Shown here: in pieces, positions 34,067 through 44,596 of the stretch | How positions within the stretch are numbered: the first letter of the stretch is position 1 | How the letters are laid out: each line of letters opens with the position of its first letter | Assembly: GCA_947359465.1 (NCBI GenBank) | Contig: OX375881.1 | Location: forward strand, 31,413,742-31,477,741 | DNA length: 64,000 nt | From: Metellina segmentata | Lineage: Eukaryota; Arthropoda; Arachnida; Araneae; Tetragnathidae | Direction: 5' to 3' | Program-made: the position numbers and the translations under genes | The notes under the pieces: generated by a model | Seen by the model: the letters and a program-made list of their open reading frames with translations, nothing else | What the model was told of the DNA's origin: nothing | The model's database searches: none

Positions 34067-34251
34067 TGTTGAGATATAATTATTCAAGTTAGTTAATCTG
34101 GAGTGGCAACACTAGACTACTTGTTTACCTTCTGAAGCATGTGCTTACTGCTTGTCTAGTTGCCTGTTGTGTGTGATGTATTTATTAAATATTTAAATAA
34201 ACCTATTTAGCCGAGTAAAACTCTGCGTTATCTCTGTACTAAAATTCTACA
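34067..34251 (+). repeat. copia 3' LTR
   Basis: 185 bp, followed by the second ATAAA of the TSD. Nearly identical to the 5' LTR. Confidence 0.95.
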
Positions 34252-36329
34252 ATAAACACGTTTCCTTCGATAGAATATTTATCGCAAATGGCGCGAAATG
34301 AGTTCGTGCGTCATTTTACGGTTATGTGTGCATAGTTGGGCTTCGGTGCCGCAATGGCGCCACATGTTGAAAAACCGGATGTGTGCATTGGGCCCTAGAA
34401 GGATTGCTTCATCACAACGTAATTTATTCGTAAAAATAAAAAATGATAATAATGCGGAAAATTAAGTCATCTTACGAATAGCTCATTTATTAGCCACGTA
34501 CAACCATTTACCGATGGGGAATTAATTACATTATATTTGCTCGTAGAAACCGAAGAAATGTGCCTAGAGAAAAAGGATTTGTTTCGACCTTTCAGTCAGT
34601 CTTTCGACTAGAATCACTGTTAAAAAATTGAGGACATGAGTAGCCACATCGAGGCAATTAAAAGACAAGGCAAAAAATGTCAAGTGGTCTACGTTGACTC
34701 TTGATGAGTCGACAGACATTACTGATACTGCCCATTTTCTGCTGTTCATTCGAGGGGTCATTGCTGAATTTGAGGTGACTGAAGAATTAGCTTTTATATG
34801 AATAGTCTGCATGGAACAACTACATGATAAGAGATCTTCAAAGAATTCGAGAAAACGCTAACACGCAGTACAATTTGTAATGTAATCAGTTAAAATGGTG
34901 TTCAAAATATGTGTGGAACAGAGAAAGGATTCGTAGAATAAATTTGCAATTGTTTGTAAAAAATAAAAATGTTCGAAACCTCTGGTAATTTATTGTATCA
35001 GGAGGCTCTTTGTGAGAAACACCTCCATCTGTCATGTGTTTTTGAACCAGTTGTGCCAGCGCTTAACTTTTTTTATTCACTCTCGTGGACTTAACCATCG
35101 TCAGCTTCTTGATGGTTTATTAGAGATCGAAACCGAATATCCTGACATTCCTTACCATACAGCAGTTTAATGGCTCAGTTATGGAAAAGTTTTATTGAGA
35201 TTTTTTAAACTCAGAGAAGCTATCGAAATCTTTCTAAATGAGTAAAACTGCCCACAACTACTACCAAACAATGAATAGCTATGGAAATTAGCATTGGCTA
35301 GACAGTGGAATATCTCAGCGAATTTTACTTAAATGACAGGGAAATACACTGCTCATATGTGAAACGTATTCTATCTTAAAGTCATATCGCGAAAAATATG
35401 CTTTGTTTGAAATACAAGGACACACATTAAACTAGTCAACATATTAAACAAGGAAACACATTAAACATGTTTAACTATTTTCCATGCAGTAAAAAATTTC
35501 AAATAATAACGACATTCTCATTCCCAAAAAAAATTTGCTGGGGATATATTTTCTGAACTTAATTTACAGTTTCAACAATGTTTTCGGATGTTGATGAAAG
35601 TGCAAAAGACATTTCCATAATTCCAAATTTATTTGACTTCACAATTGAGAAGCTTCCTTCAGACCTTCAATTGGAAGTGATGGATCCACAAAATGATATG
35701 CTAAAAAAGTTGTTGAAAGAAACGGATCTAACCCAATCCTATAAATATCTTACGGAAGATAAATGCTGTCAATTAAAATATTTTGCACGGGGATTTATAT
35801 CTGTACTTGGGTGTACTTACCAATGTGAAAGGATGTTTTCGATAGTGAAGTACGTGAAATCGCAATTCAAATCATTATTAACAGATGACCATTTGTAAAC
35901 AACTTTAATGATAGTTCTCCTTCTTACCATAGTTCCTACTTACTTTGAACTCAATATGATGAAATATTTATTAAAAAAAAAACAATTACATTCATCGCAT
36001 TAGTAAAAAATTTAACATGTGTTTTATAAAACATTTATTAATAAATAGAAATATTTTATTAATTTTTTAGTACGCGTCAACAAAATGTGCATAATTATTA
36101 TGTCAAAATATCACTTTCCAGTAAAAATTTTTTTGACCTGCTTTTTGTTGCTCTATGAGTAGAATTACACATGTAAATATCTTCAAGTTTGCTACCTGAC
36201 CCTCCAAGCATAAAATTTTTACGATATGGCCCTTTCCGAAAAAAGTTTTCGGACCCCTGTAGTAGATTATAGTACTTTAATTAGTACAATAGTATCCTCC
36301 GTGCCTGGTCTTGTGAGGTCTTATCGTTT

Positions 36330-37130
36330 TAGAGTAACCTATACGATGCAAAGCAGAAACGTCTGTATAGGTTATCTGCAGTCTGCGGTAAGGGTAAACC
36401 TATTTGCTTGGTTTGGTATATCACCATAAGATCATTTTTTGTTACATGAGGGCTAATTAGATCGCTTAACCGATTAAAAGCAACGAGTTTGACCTGCTGG
36501 TCTTACAAAAGTATTTGATGGGCCGTATCTGCTGTGCAAACCGGGTAAACATGCCAGGAAGGCCAAATCCGACCTGCCATCCAGTTAAATCTATCTGAAG
36601 GTCGTATATAGCCTGCGGCCGGGTAAACCTGACTGGAGGGTAGTATAAGAACAACTCAGCGGGTCAGAAGGGAAATAGTACGAAAGGAACTAAAGTTTGG
36701 AGAGTGCGGGGTGCCAGCTCAGGTGTTGCCTCGTCATCTGACCAGGGTTCAAAATTGCGTAGTGCTGTCCTCGAATCTTTCCTTTTGGTTTGGTCCGGTA
36801 AAGTCGCCAATAGCCCGTTGTGTTACTTCAGTGCGACGTTAATTAAAATACCCTTACCTATTCGAAGAATTGTATATGGTTTTCGGGACGGGTAAACCTG
36901 TCGGGAGGACCGTATTTTGTCTGTGGGGGTGATAAATATCATACACGGCTGGCCGTATATGCTGTAAACCTATCTGGATTGTCGTATCCGGCCTGTTAAG
37001 CCTGGTAAAGCAGTCTGGAGGGTCTTATCTAGTCTAGTTTTTGGGACGTATAAATCTGACCGTAGGATCATATCTGACCTGCGGGGTTTTTAAAAATATT
37101 TGGAATGCCCTATCTGGTCTCCGGCCCTGC
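36330..37130. repeat. degenerate ~40-bp minisatellite, right-arm copy
   Basis: Mirror of 12660-13450, with GGTAAACCTG and GGAGGGTCTTATCTAG-like units. Confidence 0.65.
36690..36860 (+). mobile_element. 5'-truncated SINE-A in the right arm
   Basis: Mirror of 12926-13098: AAGTTTGGAGAGTGCGGGG...GTGCGACGTTAATTAAAATACCC. Confidence 0.8.
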
Positions 37131-37178
37131 GATCAATCTATTAGCTACAACTTACTTATCTTGCATTTACGGTCCTTA

Positions 37179-38216
37179 TGGCGCATTCTCACACATCAAG
37201 TTTAATTGACCGATTATAGTGGATCAACAAAAGTTGAATGTAAACTGTAGTGAGAACCTTTGTTTCCGTTGAGTTGATCAACATTTTAGTGGATCAAGAA
37301 GAGTTTGACCCATTGAAACTTTATACTTCAAGTGATGAGTTATCCGCCATCTGCTTTCGAGTTATTTCCACGCAAACGATCTGCCGTGGTTTATTTTATT
37401 CGAGAAACAAAACAAAAGTATTTTTTTATTCTCTAGGCCAAGTTTGTATCTTCGTGATCGTTAAAGATAGAGTAAAAATTTCAACGGATTTGAAATCTGC
37501 GAAAAATTTTACATCAGTTCGATACCTTAAATGGGATTTTCTATAAGCAAATAGATTTAAAATGTAACTTTTATAATTTCGCTTGCTGTTTCTTATGCCT
37601 ACACTGGCAGACCAGATGAGTACCAGGCCCGTCGAAGACGGCAAGAGGCGAGGGGGGTGCGCCTTCCATGTTATTGAGCCCCATTGGGAGGAAGTCCGAC
37701 TTTGCTCGACATACATGACACATCCGTTTTACAGGAAGGTCCCTTTCATCCATCCATTCATTCACACATATCATAATTTAGATCCCAATCAGAGGCTGAT
37801 AACCCCCTGATCAGGTACCCCCAGAGGTATTGAATTGGTATGGGGACATGGGGGGACTTTGTGACCACGACCTATTTAACGTGCCCCAGTCACCATTAGT
37901 GAACACGACGGTCTTTAGACAGGTCGATTTAACGTGGCCCAGTCACCATTAGTGAACACGACGGTCTTTAGCCAGGTCGAAGCGCCGTTCTCGCAATCAT
38001 CAGAATTGCAGGCTCTGCAGAGGACAGAACCCACAACCCTTCCGATGCGATCCCGACGCTCTACTGACTGAGCTACCGCGGCTCAAAAAATTTCGCTTGT
38101 TAAAATGTTGATCAGTTTCTCTTGAAATATGTGAACAAAAACCGATTCAAGTCACATTGAACTTTTATAGTTCAACTATAATCGGTCAATTAAACTTGAT
38201 TCGTGAGAACGGGCCT
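37179..38216. mobile_element. MITE-H, right copy, carrying SINE-B
   Basis: Ends TGGCGCATTCTCACACATCAAG and the inverse of GGCCCGTTCTCACGAATCAAG, flanked by TTA on both sides (37176-37178 and 38217-38219). The first ~60 bp match the left-arm MITE-H almost perfectly, but the interior is clearly more diverged than the rest of the arms. A ~500-bp SINE-B is inserted at 37586-38088. Confidence 0.75.
37586..38088 (-). mobile_element. SINE-B, second tRNA-derived SINE family
   Basis: Flanked by AATTTCGCTTG on both sides (37575-37585 and 38089-38099). On the minus strand it begins TGAGCCGCGGTAGCTCAGTC AGTAGAGCG (A box) and has a B-box-like GTGGGTTCTGTCC, a tRNA head unrelated to SINE-A. It contains an internal direct duplication of about 53 bp (AAAGACCGTCGTGTTCACTA word at about 37895-37915 and 37953-37973, displayed-strand inverse). 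No other copy was seen in the window. Confidence 0.78.
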
Positions 38217-38219
38217 TTA

Positions 38220-39535
38220 CGGATACCTTGGGGTTAATTACATCATTCCTCAACCGATTTTTACAGGTAATACATCACATTAAAGAAAACAAACTGTTCT
38301 TTAAAATGAGCAATAAAACATGAAAATTCGTTTAGTAATGAAAGTACTGTAATATGCTTAAGTCGGGACGATTATGGAACTGTTTCCCACAATGCATCAG
38401 CTACGGAAGCGTCAGAAGCGCTATAGGAATTGCACCTTAACGCCTTGAATTAATGGTAATAAGGTAATTTTAGTTAACGTCGTACTAGAGCACCACAACG
38501 GGCTATTGACGACGGTCCGGGAACAATCCCTTAAGAGAAAGATCCGAGCCTTGAATTAATGAAAAATTGAACGTTACTGGGGGAATTCGAGTTGAAAGTT
38601 GAAAAATGGAGAGCAAAGATTTGTTAGATTTTCGTTTGTTTTTACATATTTATACCCTTTTCTTTGTCTTAATTAAAATCAAAAATACAAAAAATTCAGA
38701 GACAGCATTTTCGAGACTTCTTACCGATTTACTAATTAACTGTTGTGTGATTAGCTATTCTTAAAATTTTAGTTTACCCGGTGTTCAATTCCGTTATTAT
38801 ACCTCATCTATTTATACCTTACCATAAGTGAATATTCGTGCGTTTTCAAAAGCAAAATATGAATTGAATGCATAGTATCCCACTTCCAACATAACTCCTA
38901 GATATTAATATTTACTTTCATTAAATATTTGTTCATTGAATTAATACACTTCAAATTCTTGTAGAGTCGACTTTGATAACTTCAAAAATGTTTTTTTTTT
39001 TTTCATTTTTCCAGAATTTGTTTACATAGCGGATTGCAATTCTAGTCTACGGATTGCATTACGGAATAGTATGGAAAAGAACTCATTAAATAGTTTGGAT
39101 TGATTATGACTTTTTTCTTTTGAGATTGCAAATTAATTTGAAGTAATTTTTCATAATACCGGGATTTTATTTTATCAATTACTTTTTTAAGAAATGAGAT
39201 TTGACGCTGCGAGAAAACTCGAATCTAGGCTTTACGTCTTACCAAGTAAAGCATTTACTTTTGCAATTAATTTTAGTTGACAAAATAATTTAGTTTCCTA
39301 CGTCGGAGTCTTCGTTTGTATTAATATTTAAATCCGTACAAGGATAAAACTGAAACATATCAGCATTTGACTCTAAAAAGCTTCATATAAAAAAATCCCC
39401 CTATTTCTAGGTAATCTTTGATGCTTTTAATCAAGAAGAAAATATAATTGGAGTAATATTTACTAAAAAAAGTCCTGTCGTAAAGATAAAATTTTTAACG
39501 AATTCTAAAAAATAAATTTATTTAAACCATTGAGA
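38220..39535. other. AT-rich, no gene; one SINE fragment
   Basis: Apart from the truncated SINE at 38456-38547 nothing is recognisable. Confidence 0.5.
38456..38547 (-). mobile_element. 92-bp 5'-truncated SINE-A with 14-bp TSD
   Basis: Flanked by GCCTTGAATTAATG at 38442-38455 and 38548-38561. Only the 3' end of SINE-A is present (inverse of GATCCC...ACGTTAACTAAAATTACC). A clean 5' truncation with an intact TSD is the signature of incomplete target-primed reverse transcription. Confidence 0.9.
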
Positions 39536-39537
39536 TA

Positions 39538-40107
39538 CCCTACTCTATAATAATGGACCGGTCAGCAGGATGTGATGGTATAATGGAAAGAATACATGCT
39601 TTAATAGGGGGATGGTCCCCCACGTGCTGCAATTACACTAGCAACCCTTCTAGGCATACTTTCAATAAGGTTTTGATACAGAGCTATGGGTATTTGTGTC
39701 CATTCCTGCTGCAAGAATGTCGCCAGCTCAGCTGTAGATTTCAGACGTGGTTTCCATGGTCCGTTAGCGTCGCTTTAACTCGCCCCACTAATGTTCTATG
39801 GGGTTTAGGTCGGGACACTGAACAGGCCAGGAAAGACGATTTACATACATATCTTGATACCACTGCTTGACAGAGGCTGTAGCATGACATGAAGCGTTGT
39901 TGTCCTGGAAGTAACATTTGCCCATTCCATAAAATTGCCACAGCGTAGGAAGAACCTGATTGTCCAAAATGTTCATGAAGGAGTCGGCGTTCAATAGACA
40001 AGGAACGACATGCAAAGGTCCCAGGCCATACTACGAAAAACACCTCCAAACAAATAGTCGGATTTTATGCAAATTTATTGGCGTCCGGTCCATTATTGTT
40101 GGAAGTG
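39538..40107 (-). mobile_element. Tc1-derived miniature element, copy 2
   Basis: 570 bp, TA on both sides. Ends ...ATAATAATGGACCGGTC and, from the other side, CACTTCCAACAATAATGGACCGG. The minus strand encodes the same C-terminal transposase part: VVPCLLNADSFMNILDNQVL, CYFQDNNASCHATASVKQWY and PDLNPIEH. The catalytic DNN replaces the DDN of copy 1, and frameshifts are present. Confidence 0.82.
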
Positions 40108-40367
40108 TATTTGTAGCTCATAGTTGGGACGTTCCATTCCAAATGAGGAGCGGGGTAGCACAGTTGGAATTGCAAAAATGGAATGAAAACGCCTTCTTAT
40201 GCAATTGTTTAGGATTTGAATTTGTAGAGGACGTTATTACTTGTTGAATGATACCTTTGAATTAGCTTTAGGGTGAAAAGTGTTCGAAATAAAGAAGGTG
40301 GCTCGTTTTTTTCCGCGACTGTACATGAACTGTGGCATTAATTTTATTAGTAACTTGGGTAGGTTGT

Positions 40368-40622
40368 TTAATTTACGTCACTCAGGAGCAACACAACGGG
40401 CCATCGGCGACGGTTCGGGATCCATTCAATGAAAACACCTTCCCGTCCCTCATCTCCTCAGCTCACCGCGGTGTTTATAGTTGTTTGGTGGGAAAAAAAA
40501 CACCTTGTACTTTTGAATCCCGGTCAGATGACGAGGTTAAAATATGAGCTGGCAACCCGCTACTTAAACTTCTACACCACGTCAACTCGGGCTACGACAG
40601 ATTTAACGTGCCCTAGACTCCC
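40368..40622 (-). mobile_element. SINE-A copy, minus strand
   Basis: Reads TTTACGTCACTCAGGAGCAACACAACGGGCC through TCAGATGACGAG and ACGACAGATTTAACGTG. A ~50-bp unrelated insert (CCGTCCCTCATCTCC...TTTGGTGGG) interrupts the body. Confidence 0.72.
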
Positions 40623-40627
40623 ATAGG

Positions 40628-40950
40628 TATGTAGCTGAATTAACGTCGCATTGGAGTATTGTAGTGATCTATGGCCAACGGTACGGGATTCATTTCAAAG
40701 TTAAAGATCGGAGGTGCACACCTCGTCATTTACAATCATGGTCAGATGGCGAGGTCAGCACCTGAGCTGGCACTCCACTCTAAAAACTTCCACACCACGT
40801 TAAAGTCATAATAATTATAGATCACGACAGGATAGTGGATAATCATTTGAGATCACGACAGATTCTACATGCACCAGCCCCCACATACTAACCGGTTGCG
40901 ATCAAGTTTCGAACTCGAAACCCTTCGGACTCCAATCCGTTACTCTTTAA
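40628..40950 (-). mobile_element. SINE-A copy, head type 2, minus strand
   Basis: Low-coordinate tail GAATTAACGTCGCATTGGAG; high-coordinate head with the inverse B-box TTTCGAACTCG and CCAATCCGTTACTCTT. A short duplication of GATCACGACAG occurs inside the body. Confidence 0.75.
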
Positions 40951-41056
40951 ACTAGCAATTTATTTGTTTAGTCATAGATAATCTTGGTATTTATCCCTCC
41001 TGTTATTACTTGTTTAGTCAATGACAATCTTTTAGTATTTATCCGAACCCTTGTCC

Positions 41057-41378
41057 AGCCGACCAACCGGTATAATGGTTAAGGTGTTAGCCTCTTGATC
41101 GAAAGGTTCCTGATTCGAATCCAGGTCCGGGCGTGGATGTTTGTAAGCGTATGGTATAGAGGCGGCTGGTGCACCTTTAATATGTCGTAGCCGAAAGTCC
41201 TCACGTTGAGTTGGTGTTGAAGTTTGGAGAGTGGGGTGCCAGCTCAGGTGTTGCTTTGTCATCTGACCGTGGTTCAAAATTACGAGGTGTTGTCCTCGGA
41301 TATTTCCTTTAAGGGACTGATCCCGGACAATCGTCAATAGCCCGTTGTGTTGCTCTAGTACGACGTTAGTTACAAATT
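41057..41378 (+). mobile_element. full-length SINE-A, head type 1
   Basis: GCCGACCAACCGGTATAATGG at the 5' end, B-box GATTCGAATCC, complete body, tail ACGACGTTAGTTACAAATTACC. Close to the reference copy at 22684. Confidence 0.88.
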
Positions 41379-41387
41379 ACCAATTAT

Positions 41388-41495
41388 TAAAGAATAGAAG
41401 CAATAGAATAATGTTTCAAAATTATACTATTCTAAGGAAGGAAGCAATAAATATTTCCAAAGGATTCTGTTCAAAGAATGGGAACAATAGAAATT
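41388..41495. repeat. minisatellite fragment, GAATNTTTCCAAAGGATTCT family
   Basis: About three units, including AGGAAGCAATAAATATTTCCAAAGGATTCTG. It lies between two SINE-A copies. Confidence 0.65.
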
Positions 41496-41507
41496 GTTGC
41501 AAAGAAA

Positions 41508-41690
41508 TTGAGCTGGTTTGGAAGTTTGGAGAGTGGGGTGCCAGCTCAGGTGTTGCTTCGTCATCTGACCGTGGTTCAAAATTACGAGGTGTTGTCCTCG
41601 GATCTTTCCCTTAAGGGACTGATCCCGGACCGTCGCCAATAGCCCGCTGTGTTGCTCTAGTACGACGTTAACTAAAAAATTACAAATTAC
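41508..41690 (+). mobile_element. 5'-truncated SINE-A
   Basis: Starts in the body at GGTTTGGAAGTTTGGAGAG and continues to ACGACGTTAACTAAAAAATTACAAATTACC. It is followed immediately by a strong hairpin. Confidence 0.82.
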
Positions 41691-41768
41691 CGACCCCTTG
41701 TCCTTAATAATTTTAAGGAGGATGTCATCCATCCTCCTTAAAATTATTAAGAACAAGCGGTCGGTCCC
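41690..41768. repeat. ~36-bp stem hairpin next to a SINE end
   Basis: Arms CCGACCCCTTGTCCTTAATA...AAGGAGGATG and its reverse complement (ending ...CAAGCGGTCGG) flank a 5-base loop TCATC, with two mismatches. It begins exactly where the SINE tail ends. Confidence 0.85.
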
Positions 41769-41769
41769 C

Positions 41770-42689
41770 TAGGAGTTGGTTCCCTTGTATCTGAGAAATA
41801 GGTTTATAAAAGTGTATTCACAAGACAAATTACAAAAAAGTAAAAAGTACATGAAAAATATTGTTTGTAACTTACCTTTCATAAGTTTCCACAGTTTTGT
41901 CAGTTTCTGTTTGCCGTTTTATAAAGTAGATTGCTGGAGGTGTAAGTTTGGGACACCCCGCAGTGGATCGAGTGATTTTTGTTCAAAATTTAGCCAACAG
42001 ATGGCAGTAGTAAAGCAAGCAATTTGAAGTATCTGTGCGGCAACTTTCATTTTCAGAAGATTCCAAAATATCTTCTCAAGGTCTATGACACGTTCTCGTG
42101 TAACAGGGGACGGTCACTAGTGCCATGATACGAGATCAGGGATTTTCAGACGGCCACAGTGTGTCATTTTTGCATTATGGGTGGACAAAATAATTGCATC
42201 AAATATACACTGGTTTTGTGTCATTATAAGAGGCTGTGAGCGATAAAATACTGATTTGGTTTATATTTAGCGTTTTTTAGTTACTATTTGAATGCAGAAA
42301 TATGCTTTATTTAAAATTTGTCAACTTTGCTCCATATATTAAATATACTTCGATCAATTATTAACCGGTATATTTTGGAATTTTATGTTAATGTACACCT
42401 GAGTAATGGTCAGATACACCCATAACAGTTCCATATAAAAATAAAGATATATGTAATATATAAAAATTAAAGGGGAAGATACTTGAAAAATATTACAAAA
42501 TTATATACTTGGAATCTCAACTACCTAAATTAAATAGTCTTTTAAAGTATTAAAGGGATCTGAAGTAATAACTAATCTATTCAATAAATCTTTTCAATTA
42601 ATCTATTCTTGTCATTTTTATAGAAAATATTTTCCTTATACGCCTATTGTGTTTATTTCCTCTCTCTTACGTTGTTAAGAAAGTGATCA
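41770..42689. other. no recognisable gene
   Basis: AT-rich. An 83-codon plus-strand frame (41776-42027) has no recognised resemblance. Confidence 0.45.
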
Positions 42690-44232
42690 ATTATCAATTG
42701 GAAGAATACAAGAAGTGAAAAAATATTTCCATACAAATTAGAGTTAATGTTATTAACGTTGTTAATGTAAATTTAAATTGGGGCGTAGAAAGATTAGTGT
42801 CTATTGTTAGTCCAAGCTCATGATTTTCAGATAATTTTTCTGACGTTTAATTAAGACACGGACGTTTTCCTAATTGTACCTCTTATAGAAACCAGCAAAG
42901 AACTCTCTGACGATTTGAAGTATATAATGAATGGTTATTGAAAAAGGAATATAATACTATAAGTCAATGTTGAGACAAAGCAGAAAACAGAAAGACATTT
43001 AATAAGACGAAAATACGATAGCTATGATCAAATAAGCGAACATTCTTTTTACTACAAAAACCTACTACTGTTGCCACTCATCTTCTAGTAATGAAACAAC
43101 TTTCTTTTATCTAACGCGATATGATAAATTAAATGGACCTTGCAAGTAGAATATCGTACAACTGACTTTCGTATTTTACTTCAGCGGTCGTTGACGATTC
43201 TTTTTAACTAGTTCTCTACAAGGTTATGAGTTTCGTTTTTTATACTTGGAACTACAGGAATAAAAATATTTTTGAGGCCTTCTAGGCTTATTTTTCAAAC
43301 TTCCTCGTAAATTACTGGATTGATCTTGGATCACAGTGTGAGAAAAGGTAAGATCTCCTTGAAGCCAAGAAAAATTATTTTTGAGGAATAGGTCTTTGTG
43401 CCCGTTTACTTTACTCCTCTTTTGCTCAATTCTTTGGAGGGTAATTTTTCAAACTTCCTCGTAAATTACTGGATTGATCTTGGATCACAGTGTGAGAAAA
43501 GGTAAGATCTCCTTGAAGCCAAGAAAAATTATTTTTGAGGAATAGGTCTTTGTGCCCGTTTACTTTACTCCTCTTTTGCTCAATTCTTTGGAGGGTAATT
43601 CGAGAATTTTCGCTTTAACGCCATTTAAAACATTCAAAACAGTATCTGGTAACAAATATTCATCGATTTCTTAAGGAATATAATTAAAATAGCATTAATT
43701 TTCGCCTTCTTTTTGAATTTATCACCCAAGTGTCAAAAATAGTCCATGCTCATTCTGAAATTTAAGGATTATCTATCAGTTCTGTAAACTTCGGCAAGAA
43801 ATTTTTTGTTCTGCGCACGTCAAATGAATGAGGCTATAATACACATATGATATTTTAGTAATATACGAATATATTTTATGTAGAAGGTCTAGTTCAAATC
43901 CGAAATCAGCTATTACATCAGACGCTAATAAGCTATAAATTCAAAAGGATCTTGTAAATTAATGAAATAGTACCCAAGAAACTAAAAGCATGTAAACATA
44001 TGTACCTCGATGAACGTAAGTTAATGATAGTTTCACCAAATAGAGCTAAAGAATATATAGGACTTATATTTTTCAGTTTTCCTCCAAGTACTAATACGCA
44101 TTCGCCAGATTGGTTTTGCAGCCAAAGGAAAAAAGTTCGATTTTGGACCCCTTGACTTCCAGTTTGGAGGAATTATTGAGAAAAATAAAACCGTGATCTT
44201 GTTAAGAAGATCATACTACTTTTAAGATATGA
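42690..44232 (+). repeat. left arm of second, diverged inverted repeat
   Basis: Matches the reverse complement of 45552-46720 at roughly 75-80 percent. Landmarks: GGGGCGTAGAAAGATTAG, CAGCAAAGAACTCTCTGACGA, AATTCGAGAATTTTCGCTTTAACG, TTCTGCGCACGTCAAATGAATG and ACGCATTCGCCAGATTGGTTTTGCAGCC. The left arm alone has a ~230-bp insertion (about 42925-43150) and a 154-bp tandem duplication. Confidence 0.82.
43290..43597 (+). repeat. exact 154-bp tandem duplication
   Basis: ATTTTTCAAACTTCCTCGTA starts at 43290 and again at 43444. The two units look identical by eye. The equivalent stretch in the mirrored arm is single-copy, so the duplication is recent. Confidence 0.92.
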
Positions 44233-44258
44233 AAAATTTATTACATGTTTTTGACTTA

Positions 44259-44545
44259 TCAATCAAAATTATACTTATTTGTTTTGTAAATCAATCAAAA
44301 TTATACTTATTTGTTTTGTAAATCAATCAAAATTATACTTATTTATTTTGTAAATCAATTAAAATTATATCTACTTTTTGAAAACCAATCAAAATTAAAC
44401 ATACTTTTTGAAAATCAATCAAAACTATAACTGCTTTTTGAAAATGAATCAAAATTATACCTATTTTTTGTAAATAAATTAAAATCGTATATATATATAT
44501 ATATATTTGTAAACCAATCAAAATTATACCGATTTTTTATCATAT
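44259..44545. repeat. 32-bp tandem repeat with a (TA)n patch
   Basis: Units of TCAATCAAAATTATACTTAT followed by TTGTTTTGTAAA begin at 44259, 44291 and 44323, then degenerate through about six more units. A (TA)n run lies at about 44488-44507. Confidence 0.88.
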
Positions 44546-44596
44546 CGACAAAAAATATAATTAATTTTGATGTGGCAGCAGAATTTTAGTAGTTAG

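Larger units (their letters stand above)
29920..34251 (+). mobile_element. intact Ty1/copia LTR retrotransposon
   Basis: A 4332-bp element with 185-bp LTRs (29920-30104 and 34067-34251) that begin TGTTGAGATATAATT and end CTACA. The target-site duplication is ATAAA (29915-29919 and 34252-34256). A primer-binding site follows the 5' LTR, a purine tract precedes the 3' LTR, and a single uninterrupted gag-pol frame lies between. I count three LTR-LTR differences in 185 bp, so insertion is recent. It is absent at the mirror position 15516-15520 in the left arm. Confidence 0.97.
29602..34397. mobile_element. MITE-G, right copy, interrupted by copia
   Basis: Starts AGGCCCGGTGCGCACATCCGG at 29602 and ends ACATCCGG...TTGGGCCCT about 34397. 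Without copia it matches the 459-bp left copy. It provides the ATAAA target of the retrotransposon. Confidence 0.78.
29355..36259 (+). pseudogene. hAT-1 relic, right copy, split by MITE-G and copia
   Basis: Plus-strand BED-like start (MSLSRPDKKRKVYFECRACF with a stop, then YIRRHYRSKHVTEYSKL) at about 29355-29600. MITE-G with copia follows. Then come FTDGEL (about 34515), TLDESTDITDTAHFLLFIRG (about 34690-34750), GLNHRQLLDGL (about 35090) and the C-terminal frame 35578-35898 (GCTYQCERMFSIVKYVKSQF). The 3' terminus ends ...GTTTTCGGACCCCTG at 36259. This 106-codon C-terminal frame ends earlier than its left-arm counterpart (144 codons) owing to a point change after DDHL. Confidence 0.8.
26265..37178 (-). 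repeat. right arm of 6.6-kb inverted repeat (with copia inserted)
   Basis: Reverse complement of 12613-19183. Removing copia plus one TSD copy (4337 bp) leaves 6577 bp, within 6 bp of the left arm. The mirror order is Tc1, hAT-2, hAT-1 with MITE-G, SINE, minisatellite. Differences are sparse across the stretches I compared by eye. Confidence 0.93.

Noticed and set aside
12613..37178. Inverted repeat interpreted as a single giant foldback transposon
   Set aside because: The arms contain ordinary nested elements and no terminal signature or TSD for the whole 24.6-kb unit.
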